Source: Spirochaetales bacterium (GTDB lineage Bacteria; Spirochaetota; Spirochaetia; DAHUYW01). Taken from it: DNA of 39,986 bases. Position 1 is the first letter of the stretch; every line of letters begins with the position of its first letter. Of this stretch, positions 1-7,575 are shown in pieces. The translations under genes and the position numbers were made by a program. The notes under the pieces were generated by a model. The model saw only the letters and a program-made list of their open reading frames with translations. It was not told the origin of the DNA and did not search any database. The DNA is taken from assembly GCA_027306915.1 (NCBI GenBank), contig DAHUYW010000037.1, positions 1 to 39,986 of the forward strand, given 5' to 3'.

Positions 1-276
1 CTCCAGCAGTTCGAGCCCTTCAAGTACCGGGCGATCGTGTTGACCAAGCTCGATGAGACGATGCGGGTGGGAAACATCATCAGCGTTCTCGCCGAGAAAC
101 AGAAGCAGCTCATCTACTTTGCAACCGGTCAGGTGGTTCCCCAGGACATCGAGCGCGCCTCCGTGCCGGTTCTGTTGCGCCATCTGGAGGGCTTCAAAGT
201 GAACTACGAGTATCTCGAGAAGAAGTTCGAGAAGAACGCCCCGAAGGACGACTTCCCGGCTATGGAGTGGAAGTAG
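1..276 (+). CDS. flhF: Flagellar GTPase FlhF, C-terminal end (5' truncated by window)
   Basis: The reading frame is open from base 1 and ends at TAG 274-276; the start lies outside the window. The visible 91 residues contain TKLDET, the G4 guanine-specificity motif of SRP-type GTPases, followed by the usual C-terminal part of the NG domain (VGNIISVL, then YFATGQVVPQDIE, a family-typical G5 region). FlhF is a membrane-associated SRP-family GTPase that helps fix where flagella are built. The next gene, flhG, begins 2 bases after the stop and encodes its ATPase partner, which supports the call. The frame cannot start at an internal Met (37, 61) because conserved GTPase sequence lies upstream of both. 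Confidence 0.9.
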   Translation, partial: LQQFEPFKYRAIVLTKLDETMRVGNIISVLAEKQKQLIYFATGQVVPQDIERASVPVLLRHLEGFKVNYEYLEKKFEKNAPKDDFPAMEWK

Positions 277-278
277 CG

Positions 279-1190
279 ATGGCAGATCAGGCAGAGCAGC
301 TTCGGGAGATAGTCCGAAGCAAGGGATATCCCCAGGGAAAGAACGTGCAGGGAGCTGCCCCGCAAGCGACCAAGGGCGCAGCAAAGAAGACACGGATCAT
401 CGCAGTCTCAAGCGGCAAGGGAGGGGTGGGGAAGACGAACATTTCGATCAACCTCGCGCTCGCCTACGGCCAACTTGGCAAGAAGGTCATCGTGATGGAT
501 GCCGATCTCGGACTTGCAAACGTCAACGTCGTCCTAGGCATCATCCCAAAGTACAATCTTTACCATCTCATCCGGCGCCAGAAAAAGATGCGCGACATAA
601 TCCTCGACACGAGCTACGGAATCCAGATCGTCGCCGGTGCCTCGGGGTTCTCGAAGATTGCCAACCTCTCCGACGAGGAGCGCGAGACCTTCGTTCAGGA
701 GCTCTCCGAGCTGCAAAACGCGGACGTCGTAATCATCGACACCAGCGCAGGGGTCTCGAACAATGTCCTCTCTTTCATTCGGGCCGCCGACGAGTGCCTC
801 ATCGTGACCACCCCCGAGCCCACCGCGATCACCGATGCCTACGGGATCATCAAGATAATCGCCACCGAGGTCGACAACATGAACCTCGGCTTGAAGCTCA
901 TCGTCAATCGGGTGCACTCGGTCACGGAAGGCAAGAGAGTCGCCGAGCGAGTGGTGAACATTGCGGGACAATTCCTAAACCTTCGGGTGGACTACCTCGG
1001 CTACGTGTATGACGATCCGGTCGTGAGCAATGCGGTTCTCAGGCAGCGCCCCTTTCTGATCTCCGATCCAACGAGCAAGGCCTCCATTTGCGTGAAGCAT
1101 ATTGCCGGGAGATTAGAGAAAGTGGAGTATCGCGAAGGAGGAGGGTTCAGCCACTTCTTGAGGAAGCTCGTGGGGCTCCCCGCGGTGTAG
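279..1190 (+). CDS. flhG: Flagellar number regulator FlhG (MinD/ParA-like ATPase)
   Basis: A 303-residue P-loop ATPase. The deviant Walker A motif GKGGVGKT lies at about residues 46-53, followed by the MDADLGLANV segment typical of FlhG/YlxH/FleN and later VVIIDTSAGV (Walker B region). A GTG at 267 would add four residues, but ATG 279 is preferred: it gives MADQAEQLRE, matching the DQAxxLR N-terminal motif through which FlhG stimulates FlhF GTPase activity, and GGAAG (269-273) lies 5 nt before it. FlhG restrains flagellar number at the membrane by acting on FlhF. It is translationally close to flhF. The C-terminal part (KHIAGRLE, then a hydrophobic helix) fits a membrane-targeting end. Identification is firm; its exact effect on periplasmic flagella is inference. 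Confidence 0.93.
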   Translation: MADQAEQLREIVRSKGYPQGKNVQGAAPQATKGAAKKTRIIAVSSGKGGVGKTNISINLALAYGQLGKKVIVMDADLGLANVNVVLGIIPKYNLYHLIRRQKKMRDIILDTSYGIQIVAGASGFSKIANLSDEERETFVQELSELQNADVVIIDTSAGVSNNVLSFIRAADECLIVTTPEPTAITDAYGIIKIIATEVDNMNLGLKLIVNRVHSVTEGKRVAERVVNIAGQFLNLRVDYLGYVYDDPVVSNAVLRQRPFLISDPTSKASICVKHIAGRLEKVEYREGGGFSHFLRKLVGLPAV

Positions 1191-1241
1191 CGGAGATGCG
1201 CCGCACGGGCCAAGCCGCCTGCATCATCGCTCTTCCTCGGC

Positions 1242-1270
1242 TTGACTGGTATATCGTTTTGCCATACTCT
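1242..1270 (+). promoter_or_regulatory. Candidate sigma-70 promoter inside the flagellar cluster
   Basis: TTGACT (1242-1247), a 17-bp spacer and TACTCT (1265-1270) lie in the 121-bp gap between flhG and the next gene. The predicted start is near 1277, giving a leader of about 35 nt. The TAnnnT -10 resembles other promoters in this window. It could give whiG and the genes after it transcription independent of flhF-flhG. Confidence 0.42.
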
Positions 1271-1311
1271 GTAGCTCAGGGCGTCACAGAGCGTGTACGA
1301 GGTGGCCCAAG

Positions 1312-1914
1312 ATGATCAATTGGAAGGTTGTATTGTGGTCCGGGGTGGGCGGCTTCCTCCTATCTTTTCTAATTGGGATCATCGGCGGCGTGCTTCTTGG
1401 CGCCCTCGTCCTGCGCGCCCTCCTGTGGGGGCTCCTTTTCGCGTTACTGGGGGCCGTTCTTCATTACGTGATTTCCCGATTTCTTCCTGAAATGCTTGGT
1501 AAGTCGGACGCGAGGCAGGACGGGAGCGGCTCGATCGATATCGTGCTTCCGGAAGAGATGCCGCGGGTGGCTCCCGAGGAGGTAGTGGACGAGCTGCAGT
1601 CGGAGGAGTCGGAAGGGGCGGCCGAGGAGGTCGAGATGATTCCGATGGCGGAAGAGGTCGAGGAGTCCGAGGCTCGGGCTGACGAGCTGCCGGAGGAGGG
1701 CTCGTTTTTTTCCTCTATCAGGGACGAGGAAGCCGACCTTCCGGAGGAGCTCCCGGACTTCGAGGGAGAGATCCTTCCCGAACCACCAAGGCAGGGCAGC
1801 TCGCCGGCTTTCGGTTCGAAGCGAGTCTCCTCGAGGGCACCGGCGGACTCCAACGATCCAGCCGAGATCGCGCGCGCCATACGTACAGTCTTGAAGAAGG
1901 ATCAAAAAGGGTAA
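1312..1914 (+). CDS. Two-helix acidic membrane protein, function unknown
   Basis: A 200-residue protein. Residues about 4-55 form two hydrophobic segments rich in Gly and Leu (GFLLSFLIGIIGG and LWGLLFALLGAVLHYVI). A long, strongly acidic, Glu/Ser/Pro-rich stretch follows, probably disordered and cytoplasmic. The last 20 residues are different again: DPAEIARAIRTVLKKD is a short amphipathic basic helix that could be a docking motif. GAGG (1299-1302) precedes the ATG by 9 nt. whiG starts 3 bases after the stop, so the two are probably co-translated. I do not recognise a named family. Position between flhG and whiG suggests a membrane-tethered accessory motility factor, which is inference only. 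Confidence 0.8.
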   Translation: MINWKVVLWSGVGGFLLSFLIGIIGGVLLGALVLRALLWGLLFALLGAVLHYVISRFLPEMLGKSDARQDGSGSIDIVLPEEMPRVAPEEVVDELQSEESEGAAEEVEMIPMAEEVEESEARADELPEEGSFFSSIRDEEADLPEELPDFEGEILPEPPRQGSSPAFGSKRVSSRAPADSNDPAEIARAIRTVLKKDQKG

Positions 1915-1917
1915 GCT

Positions 1918-2706
1918 ATGGGGGACAAGCTCTCAGAGGGCAAAACCGAAGAGGAACTTTGGGCACTCTATAGAGAAACAAAGAATCCCAGGATACGGGA
2001 CCTGTTCGTCAAGCAGTACGCGCCGCTCGTCAAGTATGTTGCAGGGAAGATCGCCATGGCAATGCCGCACAACGTCGAGTTCGACGATCTGGTGGGATTC
2101 GGCGTGTTTGGCTTGTTCGACGCGATAGGGAAGTTCGACCCGGAGAAGCACGTAAAGTTTAAGACCTATGCGGTCACCCGCATTCGCGGGGCGATCTTCG
2201 ACGAGCTGCGCTCCATCGATTGGGTGCCTCGGTCGGTCCGTCAGAAGACGCGCGAGGTGGAGGAGGTTGTCCATCGTCTCGAGTCATCTCTCGGGAGGTC
2301 GGCCTCGGACCGCGAGATTTCCCGCGAGCTGGGCATGAGCGTCCAGGAATTCCAGAAACTGATGTTGAAGATATCCAGTACCTCGATGCTTTCGATAAAC
2401 GACGTCTGGTACACCGGTGAGGACAACGACAAGGTCTCGATCGTAGAGAGCATCGAGTCGCCTCAGAGCATGAACCCGGACACGATAGTCGAGAAAGAAG
2501 AGATAAAGCGAGTGATAGTCAAAGCGATCAGCGAGCTTCCCGAGAAGGAGAAGAAGGTGCTCGTTCTTTACTATTACGAGGACCTCACCCTTAAGGAGAT
2601 CGGGAAGGTTCTGGATGTCACCGAGTCGCGAGTATCCCAGCTGCACACGAAGGCGATAATGAGGCTGCGAGCGAAGCTTACGAACATCAAGAAGGGGATC
2701 CTATAA
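1918..2706 (+). CDS. whiG: Flagellar sigma factor WhiG/FliA (sigma-28)
   Basis: A 262-residue sigma-70-family protein of group 3 size. Region 2 is visible around residues 25-105 ([51 protein letters not shown]), region 3 follows ([11 protein letters not shown]), and region 4 ends the protein with [19 protein letters not shown], the helix-turn-helix for -35 recognition. The [11 protein letters not shown] segment is characteristic of FliA/WhiG rather than housekeeping sigma factors; region 1 is absent. It directs late flagellar promoters. A fitting target in this window is the site at 33017-33043 before flgN. The gene is in a tight run with the upstream membrane protein (3-bp gap) and the downstream FapA gene (2-bp gap). 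No anti-sigma FlgM was seen here. Confidence 0.95.
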   Translation: MGDKLSEGKTEEELWALYRETKNPRIRDLFVKQYAPLVKYVAGKIAMAMPHNVEFDDLVGFGVFGLFDAIGKFDPEKHVKFKTYAVTRIRGAIFDELRSIDWVPRSVRQKTREVEEVVHRLESSLGRSASDREISRELGMSVQEFQKLMLKISSTSMLSINDVWYTGEDNDKVSIVESIESPQSMNPDTIVEKEEIKRVIVKAISELPEKEKKVLVLYYYEDLTLKEIGKVLDVTESRVSQLHTKAIMRLRAKLTNIKKGIL

Positions 2707-2708
2707 CA

Positions 2709-4658
2709 ATGGTCGACGTCGATCAGCTTCGCGAGTTCATGCGGCGGCAAGCCGAAGCGGATCGTGACCGACACTCGCTTCAGGTGTCGGGAAAGACCCT
2801 CGAAGAAGCCTTGAGTCAGGCTTCGATAGAGCTTGGAATCCCCATCAAGCGGCTGGAATACGAAGTGGTCCAGGAGGGGTCAAAGGGAGCGCTCGGGGTC
2901 GGCCATAAGGAGTGGAATCTCGTTGTCTACGAGGCAGCGAAGAAAAAGGTCGAGGAGCAGCGCGCGCCCGCCGCCAACCTCGATCTTTCCGCCATGCCGA
3001 GCATGGCGAGCGGCCCGGTCGATGCGGACGGCGAGGCCTACGTCCGCCTCGCCCCCGAAGGCGCGCTCCTCAAGGTCGTCGCCCCCGTTGGGAAAGGCAA
3101 GCGCGCCACCGACAAGCAGGCCATGGAGAGGCTTGGAACCCGCGGGGTAACCGACTACAACCCGAAACTGGTTGCGGAGGTGGTAAGGGACGCATCGAAC
3201 GAGTGGGTCAAGGTTGGTGATTTCCGGTACAACCCGGCGAGCGACTCCGCGCTCTCGGTCGAAACCGCCGATCAGGAGATGAAGGCCTACGCCATGATCT
3301 CGCGCCCGGGGCCGGGTGGGGCGGATCTCTCGGCCGATTCGATCACCGAGCTGCTGAAGATGCAGGGGATCGTTTACGGATTGAAAGAAGAGGCGATCCG
3401 GGAGCTCGAGAACTCCCCCCGCTACAGCCAGCGGATTCTCGTGGCCGAGGGGACCTACGCGGCGAACGGTGCCGACGCCAAGATCGTCTACAGCTTCGAG
3501 ACGGATCGCTCCAATATCAAGCTGAAGGAGAAGAACGGCCGGGTCGATTTCCGTGAGCTCAATCTTGTACAGAATGTCGTCGAAGGACAAATCCTCGCGC
3601 GCAAGGTACCGCCGCAGGAGGGGACCTCGGGAACTACGGTAACGGGCCAGCACCTGTCGGCAAAGGCCGGAAGAGACGTGCGCATCGTCGCCGGCAAGAA
3701 TGTAACTCTGTCGGAAGACGGCATGACGCTCACCTCGGACATCAACGGCCAGGTGATCCTCTCGGGCGACAAGGTGAATGTCGAGCCCCTTTACGTCGTG
3801 AGAGGGAACGTAAACCTCAAGACCGGCGGAAACGTCATCTTCCTTGGAACGGTCGTCGTGCAGGGAAGCGTCGAGGACGGCTTCAAGGTGAAAGCATCGG
3901 GCAACATCGAGGTCCTCGGCAACGTCGGGAAGTGCGAGCTCGATGCGGAAGGCGACATTATCGTTCACCAGGGAATCAACGGCAAGAACGGCGGATTGGT
4001 GCGGGCCGGCAAGGGAGTCTGGGCGAAGTTCATTGAGAACGCCTTCGTGGAGGCAGGCGAGTCGGTAGTGGCGAGCGACGGGATTATCAATTCGAACGTC
4101 GACGCGAACAACAACATTGCCTGCCACGGGAAGCGGGCAACCATCGTCGGGGGGCGCCTGCGCGCGGCCGAGCTGGTCGCGGCCAAGACCTTCGGCTCCA
4201 TAAACGGCTCGGAGACCATCATCGAGGTCGGCTACGATCCGAAGAGCAAGGCGCGCCTTGCCGAGAACGAAGAGGCCATTCAGGCGATCAACAAGGAGGT
4301 CGAGGAGGTTGATCTCAACGTCCACACCCTCGAGAACCTGAAGAAGGCGAAGCAGAAGCTGCCCGAGGAAAAGGAAAACTATCTCAAGGAGCTCATCGAC
4401 CGACGCAACGAGCTTGCGGCAGCGAGGAAGAGCCACCAAGAGGAGATCGAGAGCGTTCGTGCCCACTTGGCGTCCCTCAAGACGCGGGGAAAGATCTCCG
4501 CATCGCTGCGCGTCTATCCGGGAGTGAAGATCTTCATCAAAGACGCGAGCCTCGAGATTCGAAACGAGTTCCGATCGGTAACTTTCATCGCTGAGTCCAA
4601 CCTCGTCAAGATGACGAGATATGAGGAGCCGAGTGCTGACTTCGAGCGGAGAAGGTAA
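2709..4658 (+). CDS. FapA (DUF342) family protein with N-terminal Jag_N domain
   Basis: A 649-residue protein. Residues about 24-75 match the Jag_N domain found at the start of KhpB/Jag: VSGKTLEEALSQASIELGI, then EVVQEGSKGALGVGHKEW, where the GSKG(A/F)LG(V/I)G turn is diagnostic. The remainder is a FapA/DUF342 protein: a mixed N-terminal part, a long Gly/Val-rich region of beta-helix type (about 290-515, repeats such as GNVNLKTGGNVIFLG and ASGNIEVLGNVGK), and a charged coiled coil at about 520-600. FapA-type proteins are linked to cell polarity and flagellar or surface organisation in several bacteria, but no enzyme activity is known to me. It starts 2 bases after whiG and overlaps the next start codon (TAATG). 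Family call firm, role uncertain. Confidence 0.87.
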   Translation: MVDVDQLREFMRRQAEADRDRHSLQVSGKTLEEALSQASIELGIPIKRLEYEVVQEGSKGALGVGHKEWNLVVYEAAKKKVEEQRAPAANLDLSAMPSMASGPVDADGEAYVRLAPEGALLKVVAPVGKGKRATDKQAMERLGTRGVTDYNPKLVAEVVRDASNEWVKVGDFRYNPASDSALSVETADQEMKAYAMISRPGPGGADLSADSITELLKMQGIVYGLKEEAIRELENSPRYSQRILVAEGTYAANGADAKIVYSFETDRSNIKLKEKNGRVDFRELNLVQNVVEGQILARKVPPQEGTSGTTVTGQHLSAKAGRDVRIVAGKNVTLSEDGMTLTSDINGQVILSGDKVNVEPLYVVRGNVNLKTGGNVIFLGTVVVQGSVEDGFKVKASGNIEVLGNVGKCELDAEGDIIVHQGINGKNGGLVRAGKGVWAKFIENAFVEAGESVVASDGIINSNVDANNNIACHGKRATIVGGRLRAAELVAAKTFGSINGSETIIEVGYDPKSKARLAENEEAIQAINKEVEEVDLNVHTLENLKKAKQKLPEEKENYLKELIDRRNELAAARKSHQEEIESVRAHLASLKTRGKISASLRVYPGVKIFIKDASLEIRNEFRSVTFIAESNLVKMTRYEEPSADFERRR

Positions 4659-4975
4659 TGTCGGTTCAGCCCATCGACCTTCAGGTTCTTATCTCACACA
4701 TGCCCGACGTGGGAAAGGATCAGGCGATTCAGAAGGACGCGATTCAGCTGGCGCAGATAGCACAGGGAAATCAGCTCGTGCAGAAAACCGAGCAGCAATC
4801 GCACAGCGTGAATGAGTCGAAAGAGACCGACGAGGTCCAGCAGGTGAAAGATCGGACGGGGGGGGGCAAGAAATCCCGCTCCGGCCAAGGTCGAAAGGGC
4901 AAGTCCCGGAAAGGAGAGCCGAAAGAGGTCTTCAGCGATCCGCAAATCGGCAAGAATGTCGACATTTCTGGATAG
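4658..4975 (+). CDS. Small hydrophilic protein of flagellar operon, function unknown
   Basis: A 105-residue protein whose ATG overlaps the previous stop by one base (TAATG). The N-terminal third (MSVQPIDLQVLISHMPDVGK) is followed by a Gln-rich amphipathic stretch with predicted helix, then a very basic Gly/Lys/Arg/Ser tract, ending DPQIGKNVDISG. No transmembrane segment or signal peptide. A run of nine G bases (4858-4866) encodes the Gly-Gly-Gly of the basic tract. I do not know a functional assignment. The tight overlap and conserved-looking ends make it a real gene rather than a spurious frame. Confidence 0.75.
   Translation: MSVQPIDLQVLISHMPDVGKDQAIQKDAIQLAQIAQGNQLVQKTEQQSHSVNESKETDEVQQVKDRTGGGKKSRSGQGRKGKSRKGEPKEVFSDPQIGKNVDISG
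4858..4866 (+). repeat. G9 homopolymer tract in coding sequence
   Basis: Nine consecutive G bases within the 105-residue gene. Gain or loss of one base would shift the frame of the last third of the protein. Homopolymeric G tracts of this length are known slippage sites in some bacteria, including treponemes; whether this one varies is unknown. Confidence 0.85.
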
Positions 4976-4983
4976 GGCTACCC

Positions 4984-5463
4984 ATGTCAGGCATGATCCT
5001 TCTTATCCTTGCTAACATCGCGCTGCTGGTGGGCTTTTTTTTCTACTTCCGCAGGCGCATCGACCGCGCCCTCGAGACGGATTCGATCGTGAAGGCGATT
5101 CAGGACGAGGTGAACCAGATGATCGTCGACCTCAACGGAACGACCGATCGCAACATCGCGCTTATCGAAGAGCGAATCGCGCGGCTGCAGGGGTTGCTCG
5201 CAAACGCGGACAAACGGATCACGGTCCTCAAAAAAGAGGGCGAGAAAACGCGCTCCTCCGAGGAGGTGTATGCGCAGCTCAAGCCGCGAGGTCCCCTTTC
5301 GGAGGCCTCCCCCGCTCAGTCGCCAGTGCGGGCTAAGAGCCCGCGCGAGGAGGTCCTCGATCTCCACCATCAGGGGATGGACGCGAAGCTCATCGCCTCG
5401 AAGCTCAACAAGACCCTCGGCGAGGTAGAGCTGATTATCTCGCTTGGCGAGCGGCGACGATAG
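4984..5463 (+). CDS. SwrB-like (DUF6115-type) membrane-anchored motility protein
   Basis: A 159-residue protein with one N-terminal transmembrane helix (MILLILANIALLVGFFFYF, about residues 4-22), a stop-transfer RRR, a helical coiled-coil region to about residue 85, a variable Pro/Ser linker, and a C-terminal domain of about 35 residues: EEVLDLHHQGMDAKLIASKL then LGEVELIISL. This last segment has the helix-turn-helix-like pattern of the SwrB/DUF6115 family that sits in flagellar operons of many bacteria. In Bacillus, SwrB promotes assembly or activation of the flagellar export apparatus. Here the function is inferred from family resemblance and position between the small basic gene (8-bp gap) and cheA (9-bp gap). 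The family name is moderately certain. Confidence 0.75.
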   Translation: MSGMILLILANIALLVGFFFYFRRRIDRALETDSIVKAIQDEVNQMIVDLNGTTDRNIALIEERIARLQGLLANADKRITVLKKEGEKTRSSEEVYAQLKPRGPLSEASPAQSPVRAKSPREEVLDLHHQGMDAKLIASKLNKTLGEVELIISLGERRR

Positions 5464-5472
5464 GGGAGTGCG

Positions 5473-7365
5473 ATGGCCACGGAGAAGCTTGCGTTTTTCC
5501 TCCAGGACGGTGCGTCCATGTGTGAGAGCCTCGGGAACACCCTCCTGCGCCTCGATGAAGATCCTGAGAACGTAGACCTCATCAACCAGGCATTCCGCTA
5601 TGTCCATTCCATCAAATCTGAGTCCTCGTTTCTCAAGCTGGATTCGATCAGCGCCGTCGCGCACGGGATGGAGGGCCGCCTCGACCAATTCCGCAGAGAT
5701 GGGGTCGCGAGCCGTGAGGTTTTAAAGACTTTGCAGGAGATGCGGGAACAACTCGAGGAGAGGCTCTACGAGGTCGAGCAGGAGTCGAGCGCGATTTCGC
5801 AAGGCGAGGGGCTTGCGATCGAGTCACCGGAGCCCGAAACGAGCGACACCGGACGGGAGCCGCAGCCGTCACCGCGACTCGCGGAATTCAGCGAGTTTGA
5901 GCGAAGGCTTCTTCGCGAGGCCTGGGAGCGCGGGGAGCGCTTCTATCGGTTGGTATGCACCATCGAAGCGAGCGCACCGATCAAATATGCAAAAGCCTAT
6001 CTTGTCGTAAACAATCTCGAGATCTTGGCAAACGTGATTCGCACGATCCCGCCCCTGGAGGGTCGCGAGGATGAGGAGTTTCGCGAGCTCCAGGTCTACT
6101 TCACCGCGAGCGTCGAGGAGCGGGAGATCCGAGAGGCAATCGATCTGGACCAGATCGAGCGGATTTCAATAAGCGAGTTAGGATTCGAGTCCGTCACCGT
6201 TCGAAGTCTCCCCGAGCACGCCGAGGAGCGCCGAAAACCGATCGAAGAGTCCTACGTGCGGGTCGAGGCGGAGAGGCTCGACGAGATCATCGAGTATGTC
6301 CAGGAGATGAAGCTCCTCCTCCATCGCCCTTCGGGTGGCGGCGAGGCCGAGATCGCCTCTCTCAAGGAGCTGATCCCGGGGCTTGAGCGGCTCCTCGGCG
6401 AGCTCCGGCGGGTTCCGCTTCTGCGCGAGCTACGGCACATCCCTCGATTCGCCCGGGATCTCGCGAGGGGGCTCGACAAACAGGTCAAAGTAGAGATCAC
6501 GGGGGGCGAAATTCTGGTGGATCGCCGGATGTTGGCCCTGCTTTCGGAGATCCTCTTACACCTCGTGCGGAACGCGGTCGACCACGGGATCGAGCAACCC
6601 ATGGAGCGTGAGCTGCGCGGAAAGAACCCGGTGGGGACGATCGAAATCTCAGCGGTCGAAAAGGGAAGCCAGCTTATCATCCGGGTGGGCGATGACGGTG
6701 CGGGGGTGGACGAAGCGGCTGTCGTCGCGAAGGCACGCGAGCTCGGGATGCTGCCGGACGGCGCCGCGGGCGCCGCCGATCTGCTCTCGATTCTGGTGAA
6801 GCCCGGCTTCAGCACAAGGGGCGAGGCAAACAGCATATCCGGACGCGGAGTCGGGCTGGACCTGGTGCACGAACAGGTAACCCGGGTGCTGGGCGGGGAG
6901 ATACGGCTCGGGCGGCGTACGGGCCAGGGCGTGGTGTTCACGCTGATTCTTCCAGCGGCAGCACGCTATCTGACTGTTCTCCTTCTTCGGTGCGGCCGCC
7001 AGACGGTCGGACTGCCTGCGCGGCATGTCCAATCCGCCCATCGGGTAGACGATCTCACCCTTGCGGTCGACGAGGGGAGGAGACTGCATTTCGGCGGCAT
7101 GCCGATTCTGCGTCTCGAGGGGCTGAATGTGACGAGGGTGGTGGTGGAACCAGGCACGCTCCCCCAGGAGGCGCTTCCTGCCCAGGGCCACCTCCTGGTT
7201 GTGGACCATCTCGGGAAGCGGCTCTGTCTCTACGCCGACGAGCTCCTCGTCGAGCGAGATATCCCCGAGGAGCGAATGGTTCTCGGCGAGGAAGTGGGCT
7301 CCAGACTCTATGCAGTCTCCGTAGGGGAAAAACAGGCGGACTTCCTCTTTGCGCGCCTTCCATAA
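5473..7365 (+). CDS. cheA: Chemotaxis histidine kinase CheA (short, orphan)
   Basis: A 630-residue kinase. The Hpt (P1) domain has phosphoacceptor His45 in FRYVHSIKSESSF (more often HSIKGG). A P2-like domain spans about 150-240 and a compact dimerisation region about 265-325. The catalytic domain has its N box at 363-374 (HLVRNAVDHGIE), G1 at 407-411 (DDGAG) and G2 at 457-464 (GRGVGLDL). A CheW-like domain fills about 495-628. All motifs needed for catalysis are present. GGGGAG precedes ATG 5473. CheA autophosphorylates and passes phosphate to CheY. No cheW, cheY, cheR or cheB lies in the window, and the gene sits at the end of a flagellar operon, so it may be a second, non-canonical CheA. 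A strong hairpin follows its stop. Confidence 0.88.
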   Translation: MATEKLAFFLQDGASMCESLGNTLLRLDEDPENVDLINQAFRYVHSIKSESSFLKLDSISAVAHGMEGRLDQFRRDGVASREVLKTLQEMREQLEERLYEVEQESSAISQGEGLAIESPEPETSDTGREPQPSPRLAEFSEFERRLLREAWERGERFYRLVCTIEASAPIKYAKAYLVVNNLEILANVIRTIPPLEGREDEEFRELQVYFTASVEEREIREAIDLDQIERISISELGFESVTVRSLPEHAEERRKPIEESYVRVEAERLDEIIEYVQEMKLLLHRPSGGGEAEIASLKELIPGLERLLGELRRVPLLRELRHIPRFARDLARGLDKQVKVEITGGEILVDRRMLALLSEILLHLVRNAVDHGIEQPMERELRGKNPVGTIEISAVEKGSQLIIRVGDDGAGVDEAAVVAKARELGMLPDGAAGAADLLSILVKPGFSTRGEANSISGRGVGLDLVHEQVTRVLGGEIRLGRRTGQGVVFTLILPAAARYLTVLLLRCGRQTVGLPARHVQSAHRVDDLTLAVDEGRRLHFGGMPILRLEGLNVTRVVVEPGTLPQEALPAQGHLLVVDHLGKRLCLYADELLVERDIPEERMVLGEEVGSRLYAVSVGEKQADFLFARLP

Positions 7366-7409
7366 AAAAAGAACGGTATGCCTGGACGTCAAAGCATACC
7401 GTCTTTATT
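7366..7409 (-). terminator. Rho-independent terminator, strongest on the minus strand
   Basis: A perfect 9-bp stem, ACGGTATGC (7373-7381) with GCATACCGT (7394-7402), closes a 12-nt loop. Read on the minus strand the stem is followed by TTCTTTTTTT, a classic U tract; on the plus strand it is followed by the weaker CTTTATT. It probably ends the minus-strand PBP-DUF115 transcript and also serves cheA from the other side. Confidence 0.85.
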
Positions 7410-7575
7410 GCGATATGAAGCGCCGAAGCGCCTCGTCTTAGGTATTCGGCAGGAAGCGCTGCCGACTTTAGGGATCCAAATCCGCAAAGCGGAGCATCTG
7501 TCCTTTTTCTGACCGGTAAGCCGGGCTCTCCCGCCATGTTCCGAGGTCGTACGCCCGCTTTTCGGCGGGGGCAAA
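7403..7575 (-). ncRNA. Candidate structured RNA or structured 3' UTR
   Basis: The 173 bp between the DUF115 stop and the minus-strand terminator hold no convincing gene but several compact hairpins: 7554-7569 (5 bp), 7513-7524 (CCGG/CCGG), 7481-7493 (5 bp, 3-nt loop), 7446-7465 (7 bp: TCGGCAG with CTGCCGA) and 7420-7431. The last is GCGC-UUCG-GCGC only on the minus strand, a cUUCGg tetraloop. Density and the terminator at the end suggest an RNA product or a stabilised 3' end. I could not match it to SRP RNA, 6S RNA, tmRNA or RNase P signatures by eye. Confidence 0.3.

Noticed and set aside
2880..4466. Long minus-strand open frame (528 codons) opposite the FapA gene
   Set aside because: It is a shadow of a well-supported gene in GC-rich DNA; composition is typical of antisense reading and no domain is visible.
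7403..7575. Match to SRP RNA, 6S RNA, tmRNA, RNase P RNA or a glycine riboswitch
   Set aside because: Short look-alike strings occur, but none of the required conserved cores or pairing patterns could be assembled by eye.
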